A stretch of 64,000 bases of DNA from Gossypium raimondii (GCF_025698545.1 NC_068569.1:16058001-16122000), one strand, 5' to 3'; shown: positions 46,818-60,039, numbered from the stretch's first letter. Notes: generated from the sequence alone by a model not told the origin. Numbers and translations are program-made.

Positions 46818-49670
46818 TGTAATAGCCCGATTTTCAAAAATGTCAAAAACAGTGGTACGAGATCATCAAATTCAAAAAATAAGCTCGTAAATTTCATTAT
46901 TAATAATTACGAGCCAAATATGATTTTTAAGAGATTTTTGAATTAGTAAATTGTGTTTTATAAAAATTTATTAAGTCAAGAAATTAAGGAAAAGAGGTAT
47001 CGAGACCTCGATGTTATAAACCGAGCCGTAAATATTTTTATAAATATTTACAAAGTTTCAATATGGTAGTGTTAAAGTTTCAATCGAAAAATTTTAATGT
47101 TTAATGATTAATTAATTAAAAAGGACTAAATTGAAAAGATGCAAAACTTGCTAAAGTGAGTAAATAGTATAAAAATTAAATAAGGAAGGGCTAAAAGAGA
47201 AAATGGACCAATTTAAGTGGCTGAGATGGTATACCGTTAAAAAAATCTAGGATTTTTATGTATTTAAGGACAAAATTGGAATTACAAAAAGTTTATGTGG
47301 CCAAATTTTATTTTAAGGATTTCAAGACCATTTCATCTTGAAATTTCGGTGGGAAACAGCCATGGAAGAGTGTTTGGAGCTGGTATTCCATATTTTGGCT
47401 TCAAGTAAGTTTAATTCTTACTTTTTCCTTGAAATTTTTATATTTTTAGACTTTTACAATTAGGTCCAACTTGGTATTCTACTAGTTTCTCATTTTTTTT
47501 GAAAGTTTTGGAAGATACCAATGATAAGTTCATATGATTTTTGTTATTTTATGATGAAATTGAGATGTTAATGGATGTTTAAAGGTGTTTTATTAAAGAA
47601 TTTTGGATGAAAACATGTTTTAGGATTAAATTGAAAAGTATTGAAATTGTGGATAACTTCTAAAATTTCATGGAATCCATGGGATGTTATTGATATGTAT
47701 GAGAATTATTAGTCTTGAATCAAGGATTATATTGTAAGAATTTCATTTTTCGAGCCTAGGGACGAAGTTGTCATGTATTAAAAGTTTAGGGTCAAATTGG
47801 TAATAAATATTTTACACTAAAACAGTTGTCATGAGATATAATTAATTTTGTGAGACAAGGTTAGAATGATTTCGAGTTCCTCTGTTTTGAATTTGGAAAA
47901 TTGTTAAAAATTGTACAATAATAATTATAAGTTATAATTTATATTCTTAGAATCCTTAATGAGTCTATTTTCAAAGGAAACAAACGGAAACATCATCCGA
48001 ATTTTGTACAATGAGATAATTAATTTTTAGTGAAGAGAGGTCAGAACTGTCGAGCAATGAAACAGGGGAAATTTTAAAGAATAAACTGTACTAGTTGGCT
48101 AAACCAAAAATTCTGAAATTTTTATGGTAAGAAGATATATGAATCTAGTTTCGGGAAAAATTTACGGATCTTAATTTGGAGTTCTGTAGCTCCGGGGAAA
48201 AATAATTTAGTGACTCTGACTCGGATAAACAGCTTTGAATATACATGTGAGTGAATAGTGAAATTATAGTTAATGTTGTTTAAGTGTGTATACAGATTAA
48301 GGATGTGGAATGGAGAGGAGGAGGAGGAAAATTGGGAAATATATGAATGATTTGTGTATAATTGGTCATATGTTTGATTATAATTGATAGATGATGAAAT
48401 AGAAATGATGCTTATATTTGTGCATTATTGGATATGGTTTAAGCCCATGTGTGAAAATAAAGTTTCATAGTATGTGTGTATGGTATATTCGATATATGAT
48501 TTGGCATGAAACAATGTCATGAATGGTTTATGAATTAACACATGTTGGTAAGCCTGATACATGAATAAATGTTTTGCTCATCCATGCTTATAATGCTTAT
48601 GCTATATGTGTATTTGGCTAATATATTTGGTATGCATGCTTAGGCTTTGGCCAAGTAGTGGCTAGACTGTGCCACGTTAAATTTATAAGTTATGCATTGA
48701 TATGGTTTATTATGTGGTTAGCCCTAAAAAGAGTTATGTTTAAATACACTAGCTTGCGACTATGGTTGAATGATGTGTTTATATCTTGAGTGATGTGCAT
48801 AGAAAACGAGTGTGGAAAGATAATGAAAAGTAAGTTCATATGACTGAAATTTTATGATTAATGGTTAATGTGGGAATGATATAATGTATCAATTCGTATA
48901 TTGTTGTTGAATTATGATTATGGTAAAAATAAGAATAAAATGAGATTGTTAGTTCAAATTAAGGGATACGCAGGATTGAGTACATACGTTCAGTAACCAG
49001 TGATGATGAATTGACGAATAAGTCCATGGTGGATCCATGGCAAAGTGTGAAACGTAGGTATGGTATTTCAGTGAAGAAAACATACTGAGTTGTGAAAAGT
49101 AGGTATGATGTTTCGGTAAAGAAAACCACACTGAGTTGTTAAAAGTAGGTATGGTGTTTCGGTAAAGAAAACCATACTGAGTTGTGAAAAGTAGGTATGA
49201 TGTTTCAGTAAAGAAAACCATACTGAGTTGTGAAAAGTAGGTATGGTATTTCGGTAAAGAAAACCATACTGAGTTGTGAAAAGTAGGCATGGTATTCCGT
49301 GAAGAAAACCATACTGAGTTATAGCAATGTGAAATATTCAAGCAAATCGTGGCACCAAGCAAACGATGTACTCAAATCCTTAAGATGGTCCTTAATTTGA
49401 CAAGTATTTGTAGTACAATTGAAGCTAAATGTTAGAATATAAGTTGACATCTGATATTGAGCTAGATTGGATAAATTCATTATTTGAGATTGTGGTTGGC
49501 AGGAAATGTTACATTATATATATTATGAAGAATTATAAAAGCATGTTAATAATTTTGAAAGTTTTAATTTAGATGAAATTTTGTAACTCGGTTAAATACG
49601 TCTACAAGTGTATGTGTTTTGGTAATGTCTCGTACCCTATTCCGGTGTTGGATACGGGTAAGGGGTGTTA
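46818..49670 (-). mobile_element. solo LTR, about 2.85 kb, minus orientation
   Basis: Reads inverted as TAACACCCCTTACCCGTATCC ... CGGGCTATTACA, the same LTR superfamily as 11816-13985 and 56125-58880 but in the opposite orientation. It has no internal coding region. The right end has lost the last CA, and the flanks are ATT/GTTAT simple repeats, so the target duplication is only suggestive (GTTAT). It holds six 46-bp tandem units at 49050-49322. Confidence 0.65.
49050..49322. repeat. six 46-bp tandem repeats, each a hairpin
   Basis: Unit AAAAGTAGGTATGGTGTTTC.. followed by GGTAAAGAAAACCATACTGAG. Each unit contains the 7-bp inverted repeat GTATGGT/ACCATAC around a 15-base loop. The open frame read through it on the minus strand is just the repeat translated. 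Confidence 0.9.
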
Positions 49671-49718
<48 letters not shown>

Positions 49719-49720
49719 CA
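49671..49720. repeat. (ATT)n microsatellite
   Basis: About fourteen ATT trinucleotides at the junction between the inserted LTR and the older LTR. Confidence 0.9.
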
Positions 49721-49827
49721 CGCATATGTTTGTATTTTATAATAAATATATATATTTTAAATGTTTTTAAAATACATGTACATATTTTATATATTTTATT
49801 ATTATATTATCTTCTTAGTTTTTATAT

Positions 49828-49870
<43 letters not shown>

Positions 49871-50908
49871 TTACATTTTATAATACATATACATTTTTCC
49901 ATTTTAAAATTCATACATATTTTCACATACATATATATATTTTGTAGTTTATTTATATATTATATATATTTTGTTTTTCTTTGTAAATATATACACATAT
50001 ATATACTTTTATATTTTATCTTATTTTCATATATATACATACATATTTTCTTAGAAATTATAATAAGTTTTGTTTTGTTTTATATATTTCATTCATTTTT
50101 TTATTTTTGTATACTTATATGTACTTGTTTTAATATATGCATATACATGTTTCCAAAATTTATTTATGTATCATACTTATATTTTGAAAATACATATATA
50201 CATATAATTTAAAATTAAAGTATTGGTTTTATGTATACATTAGCATTTTACTATACTTTTTAAAGAAAATATATTTTGATTTTGTCAAAACATTAAAATC
50301 ATTTTTATGATCCAAAGGCTTTTAAAATAAAAACGATATTCAAAGTTAGGGATTTTCGAGGAAATTGAGTCCTAACGTATTGGGTTTCGATTTTCTTTGT
50401 TAACTCCCAAATAACCGAGAATATTCGTTGTTCAAAATGTATAAGTAAAAATCATTTTTGGGGAGTTTAATTTGTTATGTCCTAACGTATTGGTCATGAT
50501 ATAATTGCTTCCTCGAAATGAAGATTTACTTATAAAGCAAAAGTGATATTCAAAGTTCGGGGATTTTGAGAAATTGTACCCTAACGTATTGGGTCTCAAT
50601 TTCTTCGTCTGACTTGAATAATTGATTATCCATTTCAGATTTCAACATTTGAGTTTAACAAAATCTTTTTAATTTTCAACACCAAGACATTAAATAATAA
50701 AATTCGGTACCGATTTTGGGCGTTACGAGGGTGCTAACCCTTCCTCGTGCGTAACTGACTCCCGAACCCGTTTTCTCAAATTTCGTAGACCAAATTTGTT
50801 TTTAAGGTGGGCCGATCACACCTAAATCACGGATCGGTGGCGACTCCAGTTTTATTTTTTTAAAAGTCGGCAACTAAATTTTTGTTTTCAAAAAAATGGT
50901 TTCGACAA
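49716..50908 (+). mobile_element. LTR, 3' part with phrase repeats
   Basis: AT-rich tract with TATATA runs ((TA)n at about 49836-49866), then phrase repeats with CCTAACGTATTGG at about 50370, 50480 and 50580. Next comes TTTTGGGCGTTACGAGGGTGC, GATCGGTGGCGACTCC and a probable end GGTTTCGACA near 50908. It is the continuation of the LTR begun at 45414, but the following internal region expected of a full retrotransposon is absent. Confidence 0.55.
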
Positions 50909-51200
50909 GCCTTATCATCCAATTCATTTATTCAAAATAAAAGGATCGTATTTTAAATTCTTTTCAAAATTTCGACATTAAACAATCAATTCGGTACCAA
51001 TTTTGGGCGTCACGGGGGTGCTAATCCTTCATCGTGCGTAACCGACTCCCGAACCTGTTTTCTCAAAATTCGCAGACCTAAAATTGTTTTCAAGGTGATC
51101 CGATCACACTTCTTTAAAAGATCGGTGGCGACTCCCATTTTATTTTCAAAGTCGATCCCCGTTTTTTTAAATATTAAAAATGGTTTAAACAAAAATTACT
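50909..51200 (+). mobile_element. second partial copy of the LTR 3' end
   Basis: Repeats 50680-50890 with about 85-90% identity by eye: GACATTAAA, TTCGGTACCAATTTTGGGCG, GTAACCGACTCCCGAACC, GATCGGTGGCGACTCC. It ends in AT-rich DNA, so it is a truncated older copy. Confidence 0.6.
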
Positions 51201-53790
51201 CACGAAATTGAAATCCTCTAGTATACCCAAGCAAGTAAATTTATTTTTAGAATTTTGAAAACTATGATATCCCTCTACAAATCCCTCACCCAAACATGCT
51301 CTTAGAAATTTTGGTAAAACCTTAAATATTATGATAAATCTTTAGAAATTTTAGTAACTCCTTAGAATTTTGGTGAATCCTTAAAATTTTAGTATTACCA
51401 AAATATCAAATACGAGACACTAAAGAAATATTGATATATATATATATATATATATTGTAAATCATTAGAAGTATTTGTATACCTTGGAAATATTGGTACA
51501 TCAACAAAATGATCAGTTTTATCAAGTATGGATTTTAAAAATATTGTTAAAGCTTTAGAAATTGTAGTAAAGCCCTTTGAAATTTTTATAACTATTGTAA
51601 ATTCTTAAAATTTTTGTATGTACCAAAATTTGAATATATACCAAAATAAAGTTCCAATCTTAAAATAATATTTAATTATAAATTAAATAAATTATAATTT
51701 GTTTATTATATATTAATTTCCTTGTCATCTTATTGTTATGGTATCAAGAAAATGAATCTAAACCAAATTCTATTATAAAAAGAAAGAAAGAAAGAAAGCT
51801 TAAATACCAATTTTAAAAATGGAACAAAATTCAAACACTTAAAAGATATAATTTTCCTTTATTTTTTCTTTTTCCATTAGCCTTAAACAGAAGTTGAAGC
51901 TGACCTTAGGAGTGCTCCCTGGAATTTCCCGTTTTGCCACAATGGCAATGAAGTTCATGGTTTACGTCAATTGATGGAGTAGAGATATGAAAAGTCATGT
52001 AATTATCATCTTTTCAGTAGTCCCATGGTGATGGCAACATTTTAGACAGGACATGCAGAAAAATAAAATTAAAAATTCACAACTTTAATCAGAAAAGTAA
52101 AAAGTTAAATTATGTACATTTTTGTTAGCTTCTGTGGACGCACTTGCATCAACCGGATGATATTACCTATCAATATTTTGCACGTTCCATGACTAAACTT
52201 GCAAGCATTTTTCGAACCAAGACTCGTGATGTGAAAGACGACAAAAGAAGAGCACAAATTTGTCAAATTTCAAACCCATAATATTCAACTTAATGCTCCA
52301 AATTTTAAAATTTCCAGAATTATGCATTTCTGAGCACCCGGCCCTCAACGGCACTCCTTATGTGGATCAAAAGAATACTGGGTCAGTTCCAAACTTGCCG
52401 CCGCCTAACACTGACAAAACTAAGTAAACGAAAAGAAGATGTGGTGCATTGGACTTCTACCATTTTAACCTGTTTTGTTTTCGCCTTTTACTATATTTTA
52501 ATAAATTAATATTTATTTTACAGGATGATTTTAATTTTTTAAATTAATATTTTATAAAATAAAAACAATTTAAATTTTTTTATTATATAATATTTTATTT
52601 TTATCTCACCGTACATCCCGCCGTTGTTATTAATCTTACTGTTACAATATCCAATCTTACCGTCATCACTGCTTTTAACCTAAGTCTAGGAGGAAGTTTT
52701 GGGCAGTGTCAAGTTCTCGTCCGCAACGTAACTCTGACAACTAGTTTTAGTGATATCCCATATGAATTTGATAATTTTATATTCATCATCCGATTGATAT
52801 TGTGGGAGTTTAGCTTGAATCGATTTACTCACACATTTATTTTAAAAGATAGATTCTCATTTACAGATATATTTATTAGTCTTTTTCTAACACTGATCAT
52901 AAATGACGACTTATGTTATAAAATAAAGATGAATGATGGATTTCAAATTGTTGAATTAAAAAATAGCAGCGGTTGTTTAGAGTAGCTTGCATATCAAATA
53001 CTACGCTTACCCATTTGAATAAACTATAGACAAACACCATACCGGTACTCATATAATTATTTATTAATTAAGTTTATAAAATTCCTAGACATGACGATTT
53101 CCAAAGGTTGTCATTATTGAGAACATAGAGCTAAGAACTGCCCTTTCTATCTTTACCTAGTTTTATTATTTTTATATTTAATACATAAAATACGATAAAA
53201 TTTACAAAATAATTAACCTTCAATATAAATTAAAATATTGTATTTAGATGAAAATAAAAGCTTAACAAAAACTAATCATACATATAGTGAATAATTATAC
53301 CATTCCAATATCTTAAATTACAAATAACTAACATAATTATTTTCAATATATATATTTTTATTTTAACTCAAGTATATAAAAAATCTCAAATGTGAATAAA
53401 TTTTATATAAAATCTCTACAAAAAATTAAACATTTCATACTTGAAAATATAATAAAAATAATTCAATATAAACAAAAGCAAGCATAATGTAATTAAAATG
53501 TTTATTTTAACATAAAGTTTTCAGCCTTAAAATAAACATAAAGTTTTAGATTTGAAAACGTTTTAGGTGAGAATTGAGATATTAAAAATCTTTCTTATCT
53601 TAACAAGTCGTTGAGCGTTCAATCCTCACATTAGATATAGAGCAACTTTAAAATTCGAGGTTAGCGTCTATCTCCTTAATGGGCTTACAGAACACGATGG
53701 CCTAATCACTAGGCTTGTTCCAATGGATATCTTGGGAAATAAAAAAAATACATCAAATAAAAGGCATAAAAAATTATATATTAATTTCAA
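51201..53790. other. intergenic, AT-rich
   Basis: No gene recognised. Contains short TA repeats (51437-51455) and GAAA repeats (51780-51799). A less AT-rich island at 51880-52450 has no open frame of note and could be an old non-coding flank. Confidence 0.45.
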
Positions 53791-53795
53791 ATTAT

Positions 53796-54203
53796 AACAC
53801 CCCTTACTTAACTCGATTGCCGGGTCAAGATACTGGAATGTTACATTCGTTGCCAAGGCAACTATGATCTCACACAAATCAATTGAACATTTTATTCAAG
53901 TTATCAAACTCATAACACATTTAAAATAATATTTACGCACTACTCCGAGCCACACAAGCTTACGAAAGCTTTCTAAGTGGCCAAAGGTCGATTCGGGACC
54001 AAAGGGTGAAGTTCCAAACCATCAGGAGCTCATCGAGACTTCATGATCTCCCACATCACGACATAACATAACTCATATCGTGACTTCAACAACCTAGCAT
54101 TCCGACCTTAACCCTACAGCCTTAAAACCTGTACATTTTGCTCCCTAACACCTAAAATCACTTCCATATGCCATACATCTTTCAAACAACTAATAACACA
54201 TTT
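53796..54203 (+). mobile_element. LTR fragment (TAACACCCCTTACTTAACTCG type)
   Basis: Starts with TAACACCCCTTAC and the familiar GTTACATTCGTTGCCAAGG of cotton-like Gypsy LTRs. Cut off at about 54203 by a different LTR. No coding sequence. Confidence 0.5.
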
Positions 54204-54784
54204 TGTTGGGGATCGACCCGTATAAACAACGAGATAGTAAAAGTGGAGAAGAACGAATAAAAATATTTTACGTAGAAAACCTTCAAAGAGGGAAAAACCA
54301 CGAGCAAATGAGGTTTTGACTTTTCACTAAATGAGTAAACAAATGAGAATACAATATGGAGAAAACAAACATAAAACTACTAAACATACAATCTCAAACC
54401 CCAAAAATAAAATCCTAACTCGGGAACAAAATTCTCTCCATAGTTACCATGAAACTCTCATCGAAACTCATATGTGACTACATCTTGTCGCCCTTAAGAA
54501 AAGCCATTGTTGATTGGCATCACAAAACAATGATACAGTGGATCCTTTAAATAGGTAAGATTAGAGTTCTAATCATACTAAAATATCCTTGGATTAATTA
54601 GAGTCTAATTGGGAGAATAAGTCCTGCTTGAAGTCTAAAACACGACTGTGAAACTTGGTGAAATCGTTGTAGCGTCCCGTGCATGCTTGTCACGATGTCG
54701 TCGCCACGTTCGTTTGGATTTTCGTCATGACGTCTCTTGTCTTCACGTCACAACGTCGCTTATGTTTCACCTCTTTTTTGGTAA
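54204..54784 (+). mobile_element. Copia-like LTR fragment
   Basis: Begins TGTTGGGGATCGACCCG with ACGTAGAAAACC and GGGAAAAACCACG, the style of plant Ty1/Copia LTRs (TGTTG start). It is followed by CGTCACGACGTC-like words at 54670-54760. The end is missing because the next LTR starts at 54785. Confidence 0.45.
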
Positions 54785-55017
54785 TATAACACTCCTAACT
54801 CGTAACCGTCACCGGAATAGGTTAAGAGGCATTACCGGACCCGTAACTCAAATCAGAACAAACATTTATCAATTAACAACTCAATTCAGTATTTGTCATT
54901 CATTTAATATCATAACATGCTTAAATTGAACATATAAAGCTTAGAACATACATTCAGGACTAAATCAGTAACATATAAAAGTTTTAGGAAAACTTAAGAA
55001 AATTTTCGTACTAGGGT

Positions 55018-55205
55018 CACACGCCCGTGTGCCTCAGACGGCCACCAGACACGCCCGTGTCACAGGTCATGTGGAAATAGGGCATACATACTAACTTAGG
55101 TCACACGGCCGACCACATGCTCATGTGCCAGCTCGTATGCCACTGACATAATTAGTTAAGTTACAACGGACACACGGTCGAGTCACACGCCCGTGTGCTC
55201 GACCG
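55018..55205. repeat. array of CACACG..CGTGTG inverted words
   Basis: GC-rich words CACACGCCCGTGTG (55019 and about 55182), ACACGCCCGTGT, CACACGGCC and CACACGGTC recur over 190 bases, each a short perfect or near-perfect hairpin. Confidence 0.7.
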
Positions 55206-55254
55206 TGCGGGGCGAAATTTAGGCTTGTTTTAAGCCATTTTCCTCACCCAAAAC

Positions 55255-55656
55255 TATAGGTGATCATGGGTTGGGCTGCCCGGCCCGGCTCGACAGCCTG
55301 CCCAAAAAATGAGAGGGTTCAGGTAAAAATATAGGCCCGAAATATGGGTTTGGGCAAAAAAATTAGGCCCGTTTAGAAAACGGGTCAGGCCTCGGGTAAA
55401 ACTTTTTTAACCCGAATCCAGCCTGAATTATATATTAAATATATATTTTTTATTTTTAATCAAGTATATATTTTATATATTTAATATGGGTCGGGCCGGG
55501 CCAAGCTCGGGCTTAGTAATTTTCTTTCGAGCTGGGATTGGACAAATTTTTAGGCCTATATTTTGGGCTGAGCCGGGCCCGGGTTTAGAAAATGGGCCTA
55601 AAATTTTGTCTAGGCCCGGCCTGAACCAGACCCGGCCCGTCCCATGATCACCTCTA
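55255..55656. mobile_element. hAT-like MITE, 402 bp, GC-rich
   Basis: Inverted ends TATAGGTGATCATGGG and (inverted) TAGAGGTGATCATGGG, with an exact 8-bp duplication CCCAAAAC on both sides (55247-55254, 55657-55664). The 8-bp size and the TA..GGTG terminus are those of the hAT superfamily. The interior is full of GGCCCG/CGGGCC words and folds on itself. A related copy starts at 63744. No coding capacity. Confidence 0.85.
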
Positions 55657-56124
55657 CCCAAAACACATGCATATATAATCAACCAATGGTACCAAAACCA
55701 CATTCAAATAAGCAACCAATTAATCATTTTTCAATACACATATTACACCATTTCATATACATCCATTTCACCTCTCAAATCCATGCCATTCTTACATTAA
55801 AACTCATCTCAAATCAATACCATTTGTGTCATCAAATGCATACCAAACCAACAAGACTTATAAGCCAAAATATGCATATAATCTATTCAATAATTCAACC
55901 TCATAAACATCCACATACCAATTATCATTTAATCAATTTCGATTCACATATCCATCACATATTCAAACCATTTGCATAATCAATTCCATCAATCAAAATG
56001 CCAAGCATACCATATTTAGCACACATATACATAACCAAATATTTACCCAAGTTAAGCCAAATCACATGGCTTAAACACATCAACACATATAAGCTTCAAT
56101 AGCTAAAATAACTTATACATCTCA

Positions 56125-58880
56125 TGTAACACCCCCTAACCCCAAACCGTCGCCGGAACAGGGTTACGAGGCATTACCAGACATATCAAACAGTTTACGA
56201 ATAATTCATAATAAAATAACAATTGTAATATAATTGTATAACTAAATCCATATAATAAACTTTTGAAGTTCAAAACATGAATGAAAAAGTGAAATGAAAC
56301 TCGTTCAAATACTCCGAGATTTTTTTTTATAAAATTTCTGCAGCATTTCGGCTTATTTTTGCATAATACCTCCTGCAATTAAAACCATAGTATTTCCAAT
56401 CTCAACCAATTCAACCAATTCATTTCACATTCTCAATTCCTATTCTAAATACATTCTAATCAACTTAATCAACATAATATCAATTTAAATTTAACAATGT
56501 AATAAATTAAATAAAGATCAATAAACTTCTTTCATTATAATTCATAAACTTATACTACTAACATTTTTAATCATTCATACTAAAACATAATAACCTTTAT
56601 ACACATCCTATGTACATGCCACATTACCAAAATAAAATAAACATCACCAAAAGTATGCTGAAGTCGGGTCTGGTTTTGGATCTTTGGATCGATGATTGAC
56701 CTCTACAACTGCAAGACTAAGCAACCGTCTGCTGAAATACGCATATACTCAATGGTATCACTATAATTCAATTTATAATTAAATGCATTAAATCACACAC
56801 ATACTTTTCATCACAATTATCACTACTAATAAACAATTCAATCTTTAATATTAGCAATTAATTATATATAAATATCATTCTTTTTTTCTTTCTTTATTTC
56901 AAATTTCACTCTTCACATATAATATATCATTCGAGATTAGTTTTATCAAGAATTTATTTCATTTATCCCTATTAACTTGGCTCGGACTCATGGATACACG
57001 GATTCCAACCAAACACACCAAGAAATGTGAATCGATGTGAATAAGATGTGAAAAGTAACAACGTATTCAACACACAAAGTGTTGAATCATAATGATATGA
57101 TAACGATTTCGACACACAAAGTGCCGAATTGGTAACAAGATAACGATGTCGGCACATAAGTGCCTAATCGATGTTTCGCAAATACACCGTACTCTTCCAT
57201 ATCCGATGGCATGCCAACTATATCCGACTAGCCCGACTAGTTAATAGGGTATTTAATTCACTTTTAGTACAATTTTTCATCTTAGTTCAGTATCAATTAT
57301 AAATTCCTTATTTCAATCAGTTTCAAAGTATTGCAGTAATCACTACTACAGTAATTTCACAATTCAATACATTATACGTAACAAATTTTCAGTATTTTCA
57401 CAATTCACGCAGTACTCAAACAATATCCAGTATTCCATAATTTAATTCAATATCGGTTTCAATTCCATTATCACATTGTAAATTTATCATTTATTAAACA
57501 CTTACCTTAAAATACTTACCACACATAATTAGCAAATTAAACATTTAATAATAATAAAATTTGAATTATAATGATACAAACCGTAATTCCCGTGTCTATT
57601 CCTCGTCCACTTTTTCTTTTCCTTTCCTCGTGGATGCCTCGGGTGCGATATTAGCTACGAAAAGAAATTAAGATAATTTTCATAATCATTAGCACAACAC
57701 AATTTACTTGCTGAAATTTTTATCTAACTTTTACTTTAATTTCAATTTAATCCTAACTAAATCTATATATTTTCTTTCTCAATTCATACCTTCTTGCTAC
57801 TCAATTTCTTGCCAAACTTATATGTAACTATCTAATTTTATCATATTTTCATAATTTCGAATTTATTTCAATTTAATCCCTAAAATTAAAACTTATAGTT
57901 TAGTTTACAATTCAATCCTTTATTCAATTCCAATCAAAATTTTTATCAAATAAACCCTCAATTCCATCATTATTCAACATAAACCCTACTAAAAATAATC
58001 TATTAACTTCCAAAACCTCAACTTATTTTCAACAAAACTAACTTCTAAAACATCTAAATTAAAAGAAAAGGACTTGATTGACTTACCAAGTTAAATTCCA
58101 AGCTTTAAAAACTCTATTTTCCTTTTTCTTTCTTTTCTTCTTTCTCCCTGTTTCTCCTCTGTTTCATCTCTTTCTCTGTTTCTTTATTCTTTCTATTCTG
58201 TTTCTTTTCTTTTGCTTTGTTTTTATTTCCTTTTATTTTATTTACTTTATACTATAATAATATATTTATTCTAAATATCTATTAAATATTCAATCATATA
58301 TTCACATTTGTACACCATGAACACCATACAATTGTCACTATTTAATTTGTTTACCAAATAAAATCTCATAATATAATTAATTAATTAATTAATATCTTTT
58401 ACTTAAATTTTAAGTAATTAATAATTATAATACAAGTGTATATTTATACATTATTACACTTGTACCATCTTATCACCACACATTTGTCTTAATTTTAATT
58501 TATTCCATAATAAAATAATACAATTAATATAAATTGCAATTTAAATAAATAATAATAATTATTATTATTATTATATACATATAATATTTATATATAACTT
58601 AAATAAGTCTTGAATTTAACGCATATATGCCGCCTCTTTCCATGTAAGTGGCTTAATTGCCACTTTAGCCCTTTTTACTTTCTTTTAATTTATAATTAGA
58701 CTTTCACTCTTTATTCGATTTGATCCTTTTCTCCTAATTATTCTTAATTAGACTAAATTCACCTAATTAAGCACTCAACTAAACTCATAATTACTTCTAA
58801 TAATTATTTATGACTCAGTTTACTAAGACGGAAGCCCGATAATATACTTTTCCGGTGCCCACGGATTTTGGGTCGTTACA
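56125..58880 (+). mobile_element. solo LTR, 2756 bp, with intact target duplication
   Basis: Starts TGTAACACCCCCTAACCCC and ends GGGTCGTTACA. The 5-bp duplication TCTCA flanks it exactly (56120-56124 and 58881-58885). One LTR only, no internal sequence. It carries a hairpin array (57060-57180), the palindrome TGGCATGCCA (about 57207-57216), a pyrimidine-rich block (58110-58230) and the late word AAGACGGAAGCCCGATAA. It lies inside the outer LTR. Confidence 0.9.
57060..57180. repeat. tandem hairpin array in LTR
   Basis: TTCAACAC-acaaa-GTGTTGAA (57066-57086, perfect 8-bp stem), TTCGACAC-acaaa-GTGCCGAA (about 57107-57127) and TCGGCAC-ataa-GTGCCTAA (about 57148-57166), spaced about 41 bases, with linkers AATGATATGATAACGAT and GGTAACAAGATAACGAT. 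Confidence 0.85.
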
Positions 58881-59869
58881 TCTCATATAATCAACTAGCC
58901 TATACATGCCATATTACCAATTTCAAAGAGATAAAAAATACCAAATCAACTCCTGGATAGTGTGATGAAATCTTCAATGACTTCCAACCCGAGCGAGCTT
59001 TCAAATCACTGAAAAAAATACGAAAAATAAATAGAGTAAGCTAATAAGCTTAGTAAGCCGTATGATTATCAGTATTATAAATAATTTAACAATTTATTGA
59101 CAACTTAAAGCAACATAAATACATATAATTCAGCTCCTTCCAATTTAATTCTTATTGCATTAACAACTAGGTACTTCAAATATGAATTCATCAACTTTCA
59201 CTTACGTATCATATGAATTTATCAAATATCACTTACTTGTCAAGCATATCAAGTATACTTGTACTGACTCATATCATCATTTCTATTCTCGTACCATCAT
59301 CTATTCCATTGAACCATTGGAATTAACGTCGAATACTCAGTATTTAGCACACAAAGTGTCATATACGTAGTAAAACCATCTATATCTCATATTACATATA
59401 TATCACTAATTCATACATCAATATAACATGTAATATCATTTCCATACAATCCAACCAAATTTTCAAATTGCCTAAGCATATAAAACCATCAATAAGTTAG
59501 TACCATAATGTCCACATTTCATCGAATCATCACAAGTGAAAACAATAAGTATTCAAACTCAAGCACTTATAACTTTCATTTCATACTTTAGTTCACCATA
59601 AATCATCAATACTATGTAAATCACAAAACATTTATATCAATTCATTTCTATTCGTATAACTCGTAATTCATCAAGAATAATGTAAATTTATCCGTATCAA
59701 CAGTAACTTATACATATCAATAGTAATTCATCCATATAATTACATAGCTTATTCATATGATCAGTAACAATAATTATGCCTATTGAACCTATTAGAACAT
59801 TGAGGGATACACGGGTGATACACTATAAGTGTATTTATCAGAAATCCGTCAATTCATTATCATTTCTGC

Positions 59870-59990
59870 TCTTTCGAGCCATGATCAGTAAGCTCATTCC
59901 GAGCTGATGAACAGTAAGCTCTATCAAGCTGAAATGGTAAGCTCATAAGAGCTGATATATTGGTAAGCTCATACGAGCTGTGTTGAGTCT
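59870..59990. repeat. tandem AGCTC..GAGCT hairpin array
   Basis: Units GTAAGCTCATTCCGAGCTGAT, AAGCTCTATCAAGCTGA, AAGCTCATAAGAGCTGAT and AAGCTCATACGAGCTG, spaced about 25-30 bases, give AGCTC/GAGCT stems of 5 bp with 4-base loops. Confidence 0.8.
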
Positions 59991-60039
59991 GCAACAAATG
60001 CAGGAGCTCGACCAATACAGTAACCCTAGTGACATGTAT

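Noticed and set aside
48949-49362. 137-codon open frame with repeated FSLPKYHTYF-like text
   Set aside because: It is the 46-bp tandem repeat read on the minus strand. 46 is not a multiple of 3, so the frame rotates and no protein repeat is maintained.
49573-49831. Tyr/Ile-rich open frames near 49.7 kb
   Set aside because: Translation of the (ATT)n microsatellite.
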